From positions 9,090,896 through 9,154,895 of the forward strand of contig OY986963.1 of NCBI GenBank assembly GCA_963920575.1: a DNA stretch of 64,000 bases. The letters run 5' to 3'. The notes beneath the pieces are model-generated. The model saw only the letters and a program-made list of their open reading frames with translations. It had not been told where the DNA came from and did no database searches. The DNA is from Narthecium ossifragum (taxonomy: Eukaryota > Streptophyta > Magnoliopsida > Dioscoreales > Nartheciaceae). A program made the position numbers and the translations under genes. This document shows positions 37,087-48,518 of the stretch, piece after piece (the first letter of the stretch is position 1; every line of letters begins with the position of its first letter).

Positions 37087-37864
37087 TCATTTCGCAGTTG
37101 GAAGTTGGCTGCTGTTGAATTTGACCCTTGGCTTTCCCATGCTAAAATTGAGTACTCTGGCATTCATGTTGTACTTGATCTCCCCATCGTACAGTAATTT
37201 GCGGATGTAGTGTTCAAGATCTGAACCAATCAGTCTGAGCGTATACTCTGACAGCGGAGCTCCCTTTCACGCGCAAGAAACTCAATTTCTCAGTTTCAGA
37301 GTGATTCACTCCCCTGAATAAAAAGCATTCTACATGCTCTGGAGTTTTGCAATCCAGAGAAGAAACATAGAAAGGATGTTGGCTTACCTCATAGTGATCG
37401 ACGAGCTCCTGGAAGCAGGCGTAGACCTTCTGGCAGGTTTCAGGTGTCCAGACGAACTCGTTAGTCGGGTCGAGGATGAGTGTGAGCTTGTCCATCTGTG
37501 TCTGGTCGAAGGCGTGCGTGACCGGGTCGATGTACGCTGCGTATATCCTCACATGGCGGGTGGCGCTGCTCAGCCACTGCCCGCCGTACTCCCTGCTCAT
37601 GTTCTTGCTCCTGGCCATCGGCTGCGGTGGCTGTGTCTGCACCCATGGCTGCCCTTTTTCCGGCGGCTGCTGCTGCTGCTGTTGTGGGACACTTGCTGGG
37701 TCTTGTTCACTTATCAGCTCTTCTTGTTGCAGTTGCGGCTGCTGCTGCTGTTGTTGAGCTCTGACGAGACAATAACTCTTACTGGCTCTGCCGACCCTCT
37801 TCTCTGCATTCCAACTTTGGATGGAGAAGCCAGTTGGATTAAGAAAGGAGGTGGCTGTGGCCAT
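37087..37864 (-). CDS. ndhM: Photosynthetic NDH subunit M, chloroplast-targeted
   Basis: Exon 1 runs 37864-37388 and exon 2 37263-37087, with a GT-AG intron in phase 0; the product is 217 residues, the usual length for the family. It begins with a Ser/Thr/Phe-rich transit peptide (ATATSFLNPTGFSIQSW) and then a Gln-rich linker from CAG repeats. The NdhM core is REYGGQWLSSATRHVRIYAA, then QTQMDKLTLILDPTNEF, FQELVDHYEGAPLSEYTLRL and EHYIRKLLYDGEIKYNMNAR. NdhM is a stromal-side subunit of the chloroplast NADH-dehydrogenase-like complex in cyclic electron flow. I take the ATG at 37864 because the codon further upstream is GTG. It is convergent with the gene ending at 36736. Confidence 0.95.
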
Positions 37865-38584
37865 GGCTGTTCTTCTCACTCTCTATCTCTGTTCTCTTTG
37901 CTCTCTGTTGTCCATATTTTTCCCGTGGATATCCAGTCGCTATGGAGCTCTCAAGCTGGATCACACACATCACGTGGATAAGGTGACACTCATCAACTGC
38001 GTAAATTACCGTCTGAGTACAATAATAGGAAGAGAAGTCAAAGTGACACTCACTTTGCAGTAGCCAATGAATTACTCGTGCATTCTGTCTTTTAGTACTG
38101 CTTTCCTTGGCCTTGTTCTCAATTTATCAAAAATAAAAAAATAAAAAAAATATGAATCACTCGTGCAGCTCCTCGAGCACCTCGACATGGGCGGAAGTCG
38201 ATGTGACCTCTTTTGTGTTGGGTAGCTCCAGATGATTCGCGGGCTTTGAATGTGTTAAACGAGGGAGACCACTTTGGCCCACTAATTGAGCCTCGTCCAT
38301 CTGATACATGCTGTTGCGTCTCATATTAGTCTTTGGCTACGTCTTATCCACTCTAGCCCGACGGACAGAAATATTTGATACTTTAAAAAAGATCGAGTTT
38401 TTTTTACCGTAGAGTGATCTTCATTCTATGAAAAGAGATTTTACAAGTTACCAAGTTTATCAAGATACATCTCTATCTCCGTCAAAGACATGTGGTAGGT
38501 AAATAACGAGTTGGGTTGGGGTTCGTAGGGGATAGAGAGGGGTAGTGGTTGGTTCCAACTCAGGTGACACAAGGGACTCACTAA
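37865..38584. other. Upstream region of ndhM and intergenic DNA
   Basis: The ndhM promoter should lie to the right of 37864. A CT-rich leader (CTCACTCTCTATCTCTG) is visible, but no clear TATA box. Nothing else recognised. Confidence 0.35.
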
Positions 38585-38790
38585 TCATCCTTATATAGCA
38601 GGATGGTTAAGAACTGTATTTTTTTTATCCCAATGACATCCTATGTGACAGGATTTATCTTATGTGACTACTGATGTGAAGGAGGCAGTGGAGGAAGGAG
38701 AGTTAGGGGTGATTAGTGGGGAGTTATGAGGAGAGATGGTGGTTATCCTGTCAAGTGACAGGGGACCCCAGCTAGTTCTATATACGTCAC
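38585..38790 (-). repeat. Dispersed repeat R, inverted copy
   Basis: Reverse-complement match to 29995-30235. The two copies bracket the MITE, the unrecognised gene and ndhM in inverted orientation about 8.4 kb apart. Confidence 0.65.
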
Positions 38791-39574
38791 TCTTTTACAC
38801 AATAAACCATCTTTTTGTTTTTTTTCACAACATCTTACTATTTAAAAGAAATTCACAAAATATCCCTACCATCATCCCCACTCCTCTATCGTCATCTCCT
38901 CCGTTCCACTACCACCATCTCCAAATACTGTACCTTGGGAGTTTATTATAAGGTTGTTGTATAGAGTAAATAACGGGCTGCACATAGAATTACCCTTTAC
39001 CTTGGCTTGGAGAAATATTTCGTACTTGGTCATAAAAACCTATTTAACAATCCATCAATAGCGGTATGCCTGTATCTACATATGCAGAGTATACAAATGT
39101 AGTCACTGAGATCTCGAGGATTTATGACTATTCTTAAAAGAAAAATAATTGAATCTTAGACTCTATAGTGAGTGTATACATATATGCAATTTGTGCAAAG
39201 AATAACAAATCTCAAAGGAATTTTTTAAAAATACTATTATTTTAATAAAATATTATTAAAATATATATGTGGAGAAAATATTGCTGAAGATATGCTTTCT
39301 TTGGCTACATCAGCGTGCATGGCTTTTCATTTTTTTAATCCCATCGATAAAACGGTGTTACGATTTTGACCTTTATCTCACGCCACGTGATTAAATGCGA
39401 AGAATAGAACGGGGAGTCCTTTCAGTGAAGACGTAATTTTAATCTTTACTGGCAGAATCAGTTATGGATGAGGGGGCACATAGTTGTTTGCTTTATGATT
39501 AGGATTATGATTAGGATACCCTAGCAGTAAATAGAGGATGCATCGCCGGTGATTGGAGTTGCTCGTGGGCGACC
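38791..39574. other. AT-rich intergenic DNA
   Basis: No supported gene or structured repeat. The right end may contain further degraded Copia sequence next to the gag relic. Confidence 0.35.
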
Positions 39575-39973
39575 TCATCGTGGAGTGCCACCACGACCAC
39601 GACCAGCTATACTATTGTTGCGACGAGCGACGGCAGGGGAGTTGCGACCAGCAGCGAAACGCCCTCCACGACTGCCACGAACAGCTGAAGAATGGTCCTT
39701 CAAGTGGTTAGTAAGAAGAGCAACAAAGGATAGAGACTCTGTCTGATGACCCTTGAGGCGTTGCTCGAAACCGGAAAGAGTAGCAGCAACCTCATCCAAA
39801 GATGGGAGTGGTCGTGCAAGATGGATAGCAGCAACCACAACATCATATGAAGAAGGAAGTCCTTCAAGGAGAAAGAAGATGAGATCGACCTTGTTCACTG
39901 GTTCATTTACCATAGCAAGGGTACGAGATATGGCTCGAACATACTCGGTGATAGAAAGAGACTCCTTAGGCAA
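39575..39973 (-). pseudogene. Copia gag relic (UBN2-type)
   Basis: The open frame matches the middle of a plant Copia gag (ESLSITEYVRAISRTLAMVN, LEGLPSSYDVVVAAIH, LSGFEQRL) followed by an RG-rich linker that normally leads to the zinc knuckle. There is no knuckle, pol or LTR nearby. It is an isolated fragment with its reading frame still open over 133 codons. Confidence 0.8.
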
Positions 39974-40378
39974 ATGGCTTTCCGGCTATAGTTTCGGCTC
40001 ACCTATTTAAAAAAAAAAACATCCGGTTTGGCCCTACACAAAAATGGAGGTCAGGGACAGCCTATTGAATAATGACGACATGTGATTTGTGAACAGCAAG
40101 ATACTGCACCAATGAACAATAAACAAATGATCCAATCTATTATTCTAGATCATAAATTCATACCCAATAAAGAGGACAATTTATTGCCAATTAAAATACT
40201 TCTTTCCAGCAATTCTAGATCACAATGCATCAACTGTATCTAGTGATTTGTGACTAATCAACAAACAATGATCCAGTCTAGTCTTCTAGATCATAGCCAA
40301 TAAACAAAAGCAGTGTTTATTGTCTAATTAACAGAGTTCTTTCTCAGCTTCTTGCCAACAATTCTATATCACAATGCA

Positions 40379-41275
40379 TCAATTGTATCTCATGACTTCG
40401 TTTGATTCCCACCAGTATTCCACCAGCTCTAGAAAGGCCTCCTCCTTCCCTTCTTCGAATCCCTCCACCACCGACGCCGCCATCGACCGGTATACCTCGG
40501 CGGCCTCCACCTTCTCCTCTTCAGCAGCACTGATCAGCAGCCCATACATGGTGCCGGCGAACAAACCGAATTTCCTCAGCCTCTCCACCACCTCCTCGTC
40601 GCCGCCGCCCAGCACCGCACCGCACGCCGCCCCGCACGCGCTAAGCCTCCCCTCCGTCTTCTCGCAGACCCACGTAGCCGCAGCGTCCCCTCGCGCACGC
40701 CGCCACTGCCCCTCCGGCAACCCCGCCGCTCCCATGGCCTCTGTCATCTCCAGGATCACTCTCAGCGCGAGCTCGGGATCCAGCTTCGTCGATCTCGCCA
40801 CCATCTCGTACCCGAAAGGAAGGAAGGCATCGCCGGCGAGGAGCTCGACTCCTGCAGGGTATCGGTTGCCGCCCAGCGGAGGCCCGAGGAGCGAAGGGAG
40901 GCGGTCGTGGCTCCATGCGCCGGCATGCATGAGCCGAAGAGCGCATGCGGTGTCGACAGCAAGCTCCCTGTCCCCGCCGACGAGCTCGCATGCAGCGATG
41001 CAGAGCGACGGGGCCATCGTCTTCGGCGCGGCGGTGATCAGATACTGCATGGGCTCTGAGACAACAGGCGGAGGGCTCGTCGGGAGGGAGTTCAGGAGGT
41101 GGGTGTCAATGTGGGCCTCAACGGAGGCCCAGTGAGCTCGCCGGTCAAGCACGGCGAGCGGCTTGGATTGGCTGTGAGGAGGAACGCAGAGCTTCTTATG
41201 GAGCTTGTAATTAGAGAGGAAGGGTAGAGAGGCGAGTCTGGTGGCTGTGTGAGAGAAGCAGAGCATGAACTCCAT
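40379..41275 (-). CDS. GGR: Geranylgeranyl diphosphate synthase small-subunit-like protein (plastid)
   Basis: Single exon of 298 residues with an ATG at 41275 and a transit-peptide-like N-terminus. It has the all-alpha prenyl-synthase fold sequence (EAHIDTHLLNSLPTSPPPV, ALRLMHAGAWSHDRLPSL). It lacks both DDxxD metal-binding motifs: the first is replaced by SHDRL and the second is absent. It carries two CxxxC motifs (CIAAC and CGAAC). That combination marks the catalytically inactive small subunit (type II, called GGR in Arabidopsis) that binds a GGPPS large subunit and steers it towards geranyl or geranylgeranyl diphosphate in plastids. Coding GC is very high, unlike the surroundings. A large MULE begins about 540 bp upstream. 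Confidence 0.9.
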   Translation of the reverse strand: MEFMLCFSHTATRLASLPFLSNYKLHKKLCVPPHSQSKPLAVLDRRAHWASVEAHIDTHLLNSLPTSPPPVVSEPMQYLITAAPKTMAPSLCIAACELVGGDRELAVDTACALRLMHAGAWSHDRLPSLLGPPLGGNRYPAGVELLAGDAFLPFGYEMVARSTKLDPELALRVILEMTEAMGAAGLPEGQWRRARGDAAATWVCEKTEGRLSACGAACGAVLGGGDEEVVERLRKFGLFAGTMYGLLISAAEEEKVEAAEVYRSMAASVVEGFEEGKEEAFLELVEYWWESNEVMRYN

Positions 41276-41362
41276 TTTGGTGACTACCTCTGAAACAGAG
41301 TTGTGTGGCTATGAGAGTTCAGAGGCTTTGTTGTTGATGGTGGTTGTCAGGAAGGTCTCTCA

Positions 41363-41369
41363 TTTTATA
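41363..41369 (-). promoter_or_regulatory. TATA box of the GGR-like gene
   Basis: TATAAAA on the minus strand, 88 bp upstream of the start codon, with a G-rich tract (plus-strand 41376-41405) behind it. Position and sequence fit a plant core promoter. Confidence 0.6.
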
Positions 41370-41817
41370 AGTGTGGGGGTGTGGGTGGGGTGGGGGGGTG
41401 GGGCTCAGTCCGGCCCATACTATAATACAAGCTACCTACCTTTCCCCAAGTGGGCAAGAGCAAGCAACCCAACCCTGTCGAGAGGCATTTCCCTTGCTAA
41501 ACTTAGAGAGAAGAGTGATCACGACCGCAAGAAAAAACATGATCTCGTGAAAAAGCAAAAGAATAAAATAAAAAAAGCGAGAAATAATTTATCCCAAACA
41601 TCATTTTCCGTACGCCAATTCAAAATTTGAAAATTTGTTAACAATCCACGCCATATATATATTTGTTGTCCCCATCAAGACACTGCAGAATCTGAATGTA
41701 ATAAGGTTTGAATTTTCAACAATTTTGCTGGCGCCAGGGACTTTGCAAAGCCCTCGCAAGGCCTGGCCAGTGGCTCCAGGTGAGGTCACCACGTGCCTTT
41801 TTAGCCAGCGTACATAT

Positions 41818-41859
41818 GGATGGTGAAAATTGATTTGGCGCTAGCAATTCAAAATCACG
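41818..41859 (+). repeat. Left terminal inverted sequence of the MULE
   Basis: About 40 bp, matching 63947-63990 in reverse complement with a 2-bp indel and a few substitutions. Confidence 0.85.
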
Positions 41860-42059
41860 TGAGCCAAATCAAAATCACGACTAGAGTCAAGCGCAGTCTT
41901 TCTCTCTCTCTCCCCCCACAACCCCCCCCTTCCTGCAACTCTCTCTCCCGGCGTGGGCGTCACCGGATCGGGGTTTTGGGACCCTCTCTCTCCACGGTTT
42001 GTGACCTCTCCACGTCGCTACTCGACCTCACTGCCTCTCTCTGCTGCAGACAAAATGGA

Positions 42060-42250
42060 TAGCCATCCCGATGCTCTCTCCCCTCGCCGCAGCCGTCCCC
42101 CCCTCGGCGCCTCCATCGCCTCTCCCCCCCGCCGCAGCGCTCGCCTCTCCCCCTCACCGCAGCCGTTCCCCCCTCGGCGCCTCCATCGTCTCTCTCCCCC
42201 CACCGCAGCCATCGCCTCTCCCACCTCGCCGCAACTGTCGACTCTATCCC
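42060..42250 (+). repeat. Left subterminal tandem repeat of the MULE
   Basis: Units such as CCCTCGGCGCCTCCATCG and CCGCAGCC recur four or five times in a C-rich stretch. The right end of the element has a different but similarly GC-rich minisatellite. Open frames here are compositional. Confidence 0.65.
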
Positions 42251-42310
42251 CGCCGCAAGGTATGTTAAACTTCATATGCTTATGCGTCGAGAAATGGGGT
42301 TGTTCATAGG

Positions 42311-43177
42311 TGAGCGGCTGTAGAGTTTTTCCTAAATCTCTACTTGTATGATTGTAGCAAATCTCTACAATTAGCTAGTTGAAAATCGCTACCCGCCACA
42401 GGGTATATTCATTTGCATGCTTGTAGCAAATCTCTACCACTATGATTCTGACATTGGACAATTAGCTAGTTGAAAATCGCAGCGGAATCAACGATAGATG
42501 AGATGATTATCATTATTATAAAGTCTTGGTAAAGTCACATGAGTTCTGTTATCTCACCAGAGATGATAAAGCACTATATAAAAATTCGAACATGAATCGC
42601 TGCCCTGCAGTTAATTGTACCCATAGTCGATACACATATGACCACAATTTTCTATTTCTTAAGTGGTTATTATGACAATTAAACTTCAATAGAAAGGACT
42701 AGGCATGTCATTGTTAGCAACTTATTTTGCTTTTATGTTTTGGTTCAGATGGCATTTTGATGGATGCAATCAGTTAAAGTTAATAATTATTGTCTAAATT
42801 CCAGAATTTGTGAGGTGGCCTGTGCTTATTCTAGCCATACTAGCGCCCATTGCTAGAATAAGCACATGCTAGAATAAAGTTGCTAAGTGGATGGTTTGAT
42901 ACTGATAAGATATCAAATGCATGAATGTATGGTCATGTTTACGAAGGCATTGAGAGGAAATCCTACAACATTCTTGTCTAAAGACTTGACTGATGTTATT
43001 TGTCTCCTAATGTACATGCATATCAATATTGCTTCTTTTTGACAATAGAGCAAAGTTTAGTTTCAGTAATTCTCTGATAATAGTGTCTAAAGTCTAGAGG
43101 TTATAGATACATATATACAGTGACAATGATTTTATTCCTTTGCATTAAACTTGTATCGCATATTTGTTATTTGTAGG
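42311..43177. other. Probable 5' untranslated/intron region of the MULE transposase
   Basis: Non-coding AT-rich DNA that ends in an acceptor-like TATTTGTTATTTGTAG just before the transposase ATG. CAATTAGCTAGTTGAAAATCGC-like sequence occurs twice (near 42367 and 42458). The string AAGGCATTGAGAGGAAATCC near 42941 recurs near 57153. Confidence 0.45.
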
Positions 43178-44000
43178 ATGATTGAACTAGATTTGGAACC
43201 GAAAGTTGGGAAAAAGTTCGAATCAAAAGAAGAAGTTCTAAAATATTACAAGAAATATGCGGCACTAAAAGGCTTTTGTGTGGTGACACGATGGTCCAGT
43301 AGAAGGAGGAATAAAGTAACTGTAACATACGGTTGCCATAGGAGTGGAAAGTGGAAAGTACAGGAATATTGATAAGAATCCTGTTAATCCCTTTCCAACA
43401 ATAAAAACAGAATGTGAAGCACGCTTATGTGCCTCTTTGCAAGCTAATGGGAAATGGATGGTGAATTCAATTTTCCTCGACCATAACCATGACATGGACC
43501 CTGAAAAAGCCAAATATATTAGGTGCAATCGGGCACTCCCATCACATGTCAAAAGAAAAATTGAATTGGATGCGACAGCTGGAATCAAGATGAATCAGAC
43601 TATGACCTCAACTATCATTGAGGCAAGGGGGCATGATAATTTGACATGGACAGAGAAAGATGCACGAAACCATCTTGATAAAGTCAGGCGTCTGGATCTA
43701 AAGGAAGGGGATGCCGAGGCAATGCAAAAATATTTTGAGAGAATCGATGTCGACGAAGAAAATCGACTTAGGAATGTTTTTTGGGCCGATGCAAGGAGTA
43801 GAGAGTGCTACAAAGAATTTGGTGATGTGGTAACTTTTGACACTACATACCTTGTTAATCGGTATGACATGCCTTTTGCATCATTTATAGGGGTTAACCA
43901 TCACGGACAGTCGATATTATTTGGATGTGGTTTGGTCTCACGGGAGGACACAGAATCGTTTATCTGGTTGTTTAAGAGCTGGCTGTCATGCATGTCTAAT
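43178..44000 (+). pseudogene. FAR1/FHY3-type MULE transposase, N-terminal part
   Basis: The ATG at 43178 opens the FAR1 DNA-binding (WRKY-GCM1 zinc) domain: KKFESKEEVLKYYKKYA, the Cys of GCHRSG, then a frameshift near 43365 at a repeated GTGGAAA. The other frame continues with CEARLCASLQANGKWMV and the HNHD zinc ligands, then the HVKRKIELDATAG linker. The MULE transposase core starts with the first catalytic Asp in VVTFDTTYL, then GVNHHGQSILFGCGL. The frame is cut at SCMSN by a solo LTR with TSD CTAAT. Coding sequence resumes at 45517 and again at 54713. Confidence 0.88.
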
Positions 44001-45511
44001 TGATAAGTCACAAAATATGCATAATTCACCCATTCAACTGGGCTTTGTTAGCTCTCAAGCAATGCATTTTTAATGTCTTTTCATATGCTTTCAGGTACAA
44101 GAGCTTACAAGGAGAGTTGCATCGATTTCGGGCCAAAAGACATCAATTACACAGAATCAACCATGTTCGGATCGATCCATACCTTTAATGGATCGATCCA
44201 GAATATGTGGATCGATCCCAAAAATTATGGATCGATCTAGAACCCTTCTCCATAGAGCCATGACTCTCTGTTACATATTAGATCGATCCAAAGTCATATG
44301 GGATCGATCCAAGCTGTTAGAAACCCGAATATTTACATCTTGGAAAGATCCAAACCTATATTGGATCAATCCAAGACTGGTTGACGGTTAGAAATGGACG
44401 GTTTAGATCTGATCCGAGGGTCCACGACTTGGGGCCTATAAATAGGGGTTTTGGCTCTTATTTTGGGATCTTTTTCCCATCTATTTTTCTGCTTTCTCCA
44501 GCCTTCTTCCCCCTTAGAGTGAGAGAGAGATTTAGGGTTTCAATGGGTGGATTTTGACGGAGAAGATGGGTAAAGCCTCCTCCTCCATGGATCTCCTACC
44601 CAAGATGAGTAGCTAAATCCCTCCTCCTTGGGAATTCCTTGATGTCTTAGGTCTTTCTCTTAGATTTCTCTTTTGATTCTTGATGTAATGACTCTTGTGA
44701 GATGGTTTTTGTATGAATTAACATGTAATTCTATATTTCTTTAATGAATTCCATTATTGAATGGTTGAATACCTCTTTTTTGCATGTAATTGCTTGAGAA
44801 TTAGATGATGCTTGCTAGATGTTTGATTCAATTCCTCAAAGAAAAGGCTATGCTAGAACCATGGCCAACTCTAGGGGATGAATCGTTGATCTAGGGATAG
44901 GATTTTGAGGTGCCAAAACCACCCCAAGCCAAAGCTATCCTACCTACCATTCTTGACTTAGAGGGGGGATTGGATTGAGGTATTAAACCCATCTCAACCC
45001 AAGACCTTATCCATACAAAGCCTTGATCCTTTGCCAACGATATGACCTTGGTCCGGCGATTGTTGAGCAATGATCGAATTAGAGCCTCGATCATGGATCT
45101 TTACCTTGTTATTCACGCGATGAGATGATCTTAACCCGACGTCTCACTAGCGACGAGCGATACTAATCCTACGCTCGTCGATCTCTTATTTTGACCATCT
45201 CATTTAGGTGACATTCATCTTGATATATAGATAAGACATTTAGACCCTAATTCGGATTGGAATTCCCTAGAAATTCTTTCTTGATAAATTTCCAACTTAA
45301 TTGCTTTTAGAGTACTTTAGTTAGAATAACTATAGAATAAACTCAATTGTTTCCAACTATTGTAGAGATTATATTGCATTTGTAATTCGACCATCAAATT
45401 CCTTGAGGATTCGACCCGTACTCCCATTAACTACGTTGTAGTTAATTAGTAGTTCGGTAATTTGTTTTGTTCGCCTTTGATTTAATTAACGACACATTTC
45501 AAGGCGCGTCA
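44001..45511 (+). mobile_element. Solo LTR (family E) inside the MULE transposase
   Basis: 1,511 bp starting TGATAAGTCAC and ending GGCGCGTCA, flanked by the perfect duplication CTAAT (43996-44000, 45512-45516). It has a TATA box (CCTATAAATAGGGG, TATA at 44437) and, 65 bp upstream of that, an array of ATCGAT palindromes. No coding sequence. Lineage not identified. Confidence 0.92.
44169..44372 (+). promoter_or_regulatory. Palindrome array GGATCGATCC upstream of the LTR TATA box
   Basis: Sites start at 44169, 44190, 44209, 44229, 44280, 44301, 44342 and 44363; the first three and 44301 are perfect, the others have one or two changes. Spacings are 21, 19, 20, 51, 21, 41 and 21 bp. Read from the TATA side, 21-41-21-51 is the same series as in the inverted block at 4480-4824. 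Confidence 0.8.
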
Positions 45512-45532
45512 CTAATCGCCACCCAAACACAA

Positions 45533-46482
45533 TGTAAGGAATCATGTTAAGATTCCATATGAGTTGGAAAATTTTGTTGATTTAATATTTAAATTAGCTA
45601 GATTGGGTATATGGTTCATACGAGACTAATTGAAGACAAATTAGATCAAGTGGGATCAAGCTGACTCAAGTTTACTAACCAGGATTAATCGCTGTCATTG
45701 GATTAGACCTTGAAGATAATCAAACGGTGGATATCATCATGCTTAATTGGCTTGAATTGCCTAGCTGTTTATATGAAGAGGATTGCAGAATTTAGAGTGG
45801 TGGCGGCCACGGAAAAACAGTGAGAGAAGATTGAGAGAAAAATAGAGTAGAGAGAGAGAGAAGGCCGGCCATGTGAGGGAGGAAAAGGGAGAAAAGAGAG
45901 AGAGAGAGGTCGGCTGAGGGAGAAAAAGAGAGAGAAGAGGAGAGAACTGTGCGGTAATAAATATATAGAGAAGAAGAGAGAGCGGAAGAGAGAAGAAACA
46001 GAGAAAAGAGAAGAGAGTGGGCCGTACGTGGAAGATAAAAAGTGAGAGAGAAGGTGTGCAGTGGGATAGAGAGGAGAAAGAGTGAGAGGAGAAAGAGTGA
46101 GAGAAGAAGAGAGAAAAACAGGGAAGAGTGAGAGCCACGGATTTGAGGAGAGAAGAAATAAAGAAGAAAAGAGAGAGAAGAAGAGAGAGAAATAGAGAGA
46201 GAGAGGATGGTTGTGAGGGAGATTTGAAGTGGAGGTAATCAAGCAAGAAAAGTAGAGCTGTGGACCGTGATTCGAGGAGTCGAGCAAGTGCGAGGACGTC
46301 GGCGTGTATCTGAGGAGTCAATACAGTGAGTCTTGTTAACTTGTGTACACGGTACTCTTGCTTTTTAGTGGATTGATTTCGCGTCCTGCGGTGGACCCGT
46401 GATTTTTTCTTGTTGTGCTTGATTTATTTCATATCTCTGCTTTCACGTATTTCGGGTATTTTGTTGGGTCTATTTAATTTCA
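45533..46482 (+). repeat. 5' LTR of the gag-only element
   Basis: 950 bp, with AGAGAGAGA-rich sequence at 45820-46240 that creates spurious minus-strand Ser/Leu-rich open frames. Nearly identical to the split 3' LTR. Confidence 0.92.
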
Positions 46483-46565
46483 ATTGGTATCTTAGCAATA
46501 CTTTCTATAATTGCTAGACTTTAAGGCTAGAAGACAGAAAGTGATCATAGAGACATATAGCATCC

Positions 46566-48518
46566 ATGGATTTACCCCGAAAAGGAGGTCCTTTTGGTAG
46601 ACCACCTTTATTTGATGGCTCTAATTATGCCTATTGGAAAACCCGTATGACCATCTTTCTAAAATCCCTTGATGATAAAGTTTGGATGTTTGTTGTGTCA
46701 GGCTGGACTCACCCTACTATTACTATAGATGATGTGACTGGACCTAAACCTTTTACTTCGTGGGATAAGAAAGAATTAGAAGAGAGTGGATGGAATAATA
46801 AAACAATGAATGCTATTCATAGTGCTTTGACAGTTGAAGAGTTCAGGAGAGTTTCCACCTATACGGTTGCTAGGGATGCCTGGCGTATACTTGAAGTTAC
46901 CCATGAGGGTACCTCTTCAGTTAAAATTGCTAAGCTTCAACGTCTCATTACCTCTTTTGAACTTTTGCGTATGGATGAATATGAATCTTTTGATCAATTT
47001 TATGCTAAATTGAGTGATATTATTAATTCTTGTCATAATCTTGGTGAACCTATGTCAAAATCCAAAATTGTTAGAAAGATTTTGAGGTCTCTGTCTGAAA
47101 GATTTAGGCCTAAAGTTACTGCTATTGAGGAAAGTAGGGATATTGACAATACTGATGTTGATGATCTAGTCGGTGCATTATAGGCTTATGAAACTACTTT
47201 TGAGCGTCCAAGGAAACAGAAAAATCTCGCTTTAAAGGTTAATAGAGATTATGACAGTGACTCTAGTGGTTCAGAGGAGATGGTTGTGTTGACCAAGCGT
47301 CTTAAGGAGATTATGAGAAAGAAAAATCTAAAATCCTTAGTGCCAGATCAAGGCAAGAACAATAGAGAATTTTCTAAAAGCTCTAATGATAGAAAAACTG
47401 ATGGAAAGTTTGAAAGGAAATCTCGTGCTAAGACAATGAGGTGCTATAAGTGTCATGGAATAGGGCACATTGCTAAGGACTGTCCTAGTAAAAATGATAC
47501 TAGAAACAATGACAAAAGAGGTAAAGCTTTGAAAGTGACTTGGGATGACACAAATTCTTCTGACTCTAATGAGGATGAGTATGAGTATGATGATTCGAAT
47601 AATTTTACTGCTTTTCCTGCTATTATTAATAATGCTTATTGTTCTATTGATGATATTGATTCTGAGTCTGATGATGATTTAGCTGATAAAGATGTTGAGA
47701 CTATTCGTGCCCTATATAGAAAAGTCAATAATACTTACAATGACTTGGCTGACAAGTATGATGAGTTGAAGAAATCTAGATCTAAATTGAAAAGGATGCT
47801 TAAAGTTTCTGACAAAGAACGAGTTGTTATTGAACTTGAGTTGACTAAAGCAAAATCTGAAAATGATTCTCTTCAAGTTGAACTTGAAAAATGTCGAAAA
47901 GACTTGCATGATTCTGAAGTGTCAATAACTGAACTAGTTGATAAAGTTAAATCTTCTGAAGAAAAACTCAATGCTTCTAATCAATTGGTCGAGAAGATAA
48001 ATGCAAGTACACAAAAACTGGATGAAATATTGGGAGCTCAAAGGACCATCCCTGCAAAATTTGGATTGGGCTATGTTGGTGAGTCCTCTAATTCTAGAGG
48101 CAAATGTATATTAAACTCCCCCACAGTTAAGTTTATTAGAGCTGAAAATACTTTACCTACTATGAGTGTTTCTTCTCATACTATGCCTAAAAGAAAGTTT
48201 CTTACTTGTCATTTTTGTGGTAAAGTAGGACACATTAAACCTTTGTGCTATAAGCTTATTAGGTTTCATACTTTTATGAATTTCACCAAGCATGTGCATG
48301 TGAGGCAAACTCAGTACTTTGATAACAGGTTTCCTACTACTTCTAATTCAAATTCTTTCTTCATGCCTGTTATGTGTAACTATATTAGTTATGTGAAACC
48401 TATGAAAGCGAGGTCAATTTGGATTAGAAAGAGTGATTTGAGAGGCTCAATATCTAATTCTGTCATACATACCCTTGATGTCTATAAGACCGCTCAGGGG
48501 GTGTCTCTCATTGATTGA
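46566..48518 (+). pseudogene. SIRE-type Copia gag with one in-frame TAG
   Basis: The ATG at 46566 opens a UBN2 gag (PPLFDGSNYAYWKTRMTIFL, YDQF-like FDQFYAKLSDI, LSERFRPKVTAIEES). A TAG at 47181 interrupts the frame where relatives read a sense codon (GAL-stop-AYE). The same frame then continues through two CX2CX4HX4C zinc knuckles (CYKCHGIGHIAKDC near 47440, CHFCGKVGHIKPLC near 48210). Between them is a long coiled coil (near 47690-48030, e.g. KLDEILGAQR). It ends at 48518 in the linker that in complete elements precedes the protease. Gag would form the particle. A single nonsense change separates it from an open frame of 650 codons. Confidence 0.88.

Noticed and set aside
37214..37400. ndhM truncated after its first exon
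   Set aside because: At first the 3' end looked lost, but exon 2 is present at 37087-37263 on the minus strand in the correct phase.
45761..46321. Minus-strand Ser/Leu/Phe-rich open frames, also at 54061-54466
   Set aside because: Both come from the GA-rich tract of the gag-only element's LTRs; identical in both LTRs and purely compositional.
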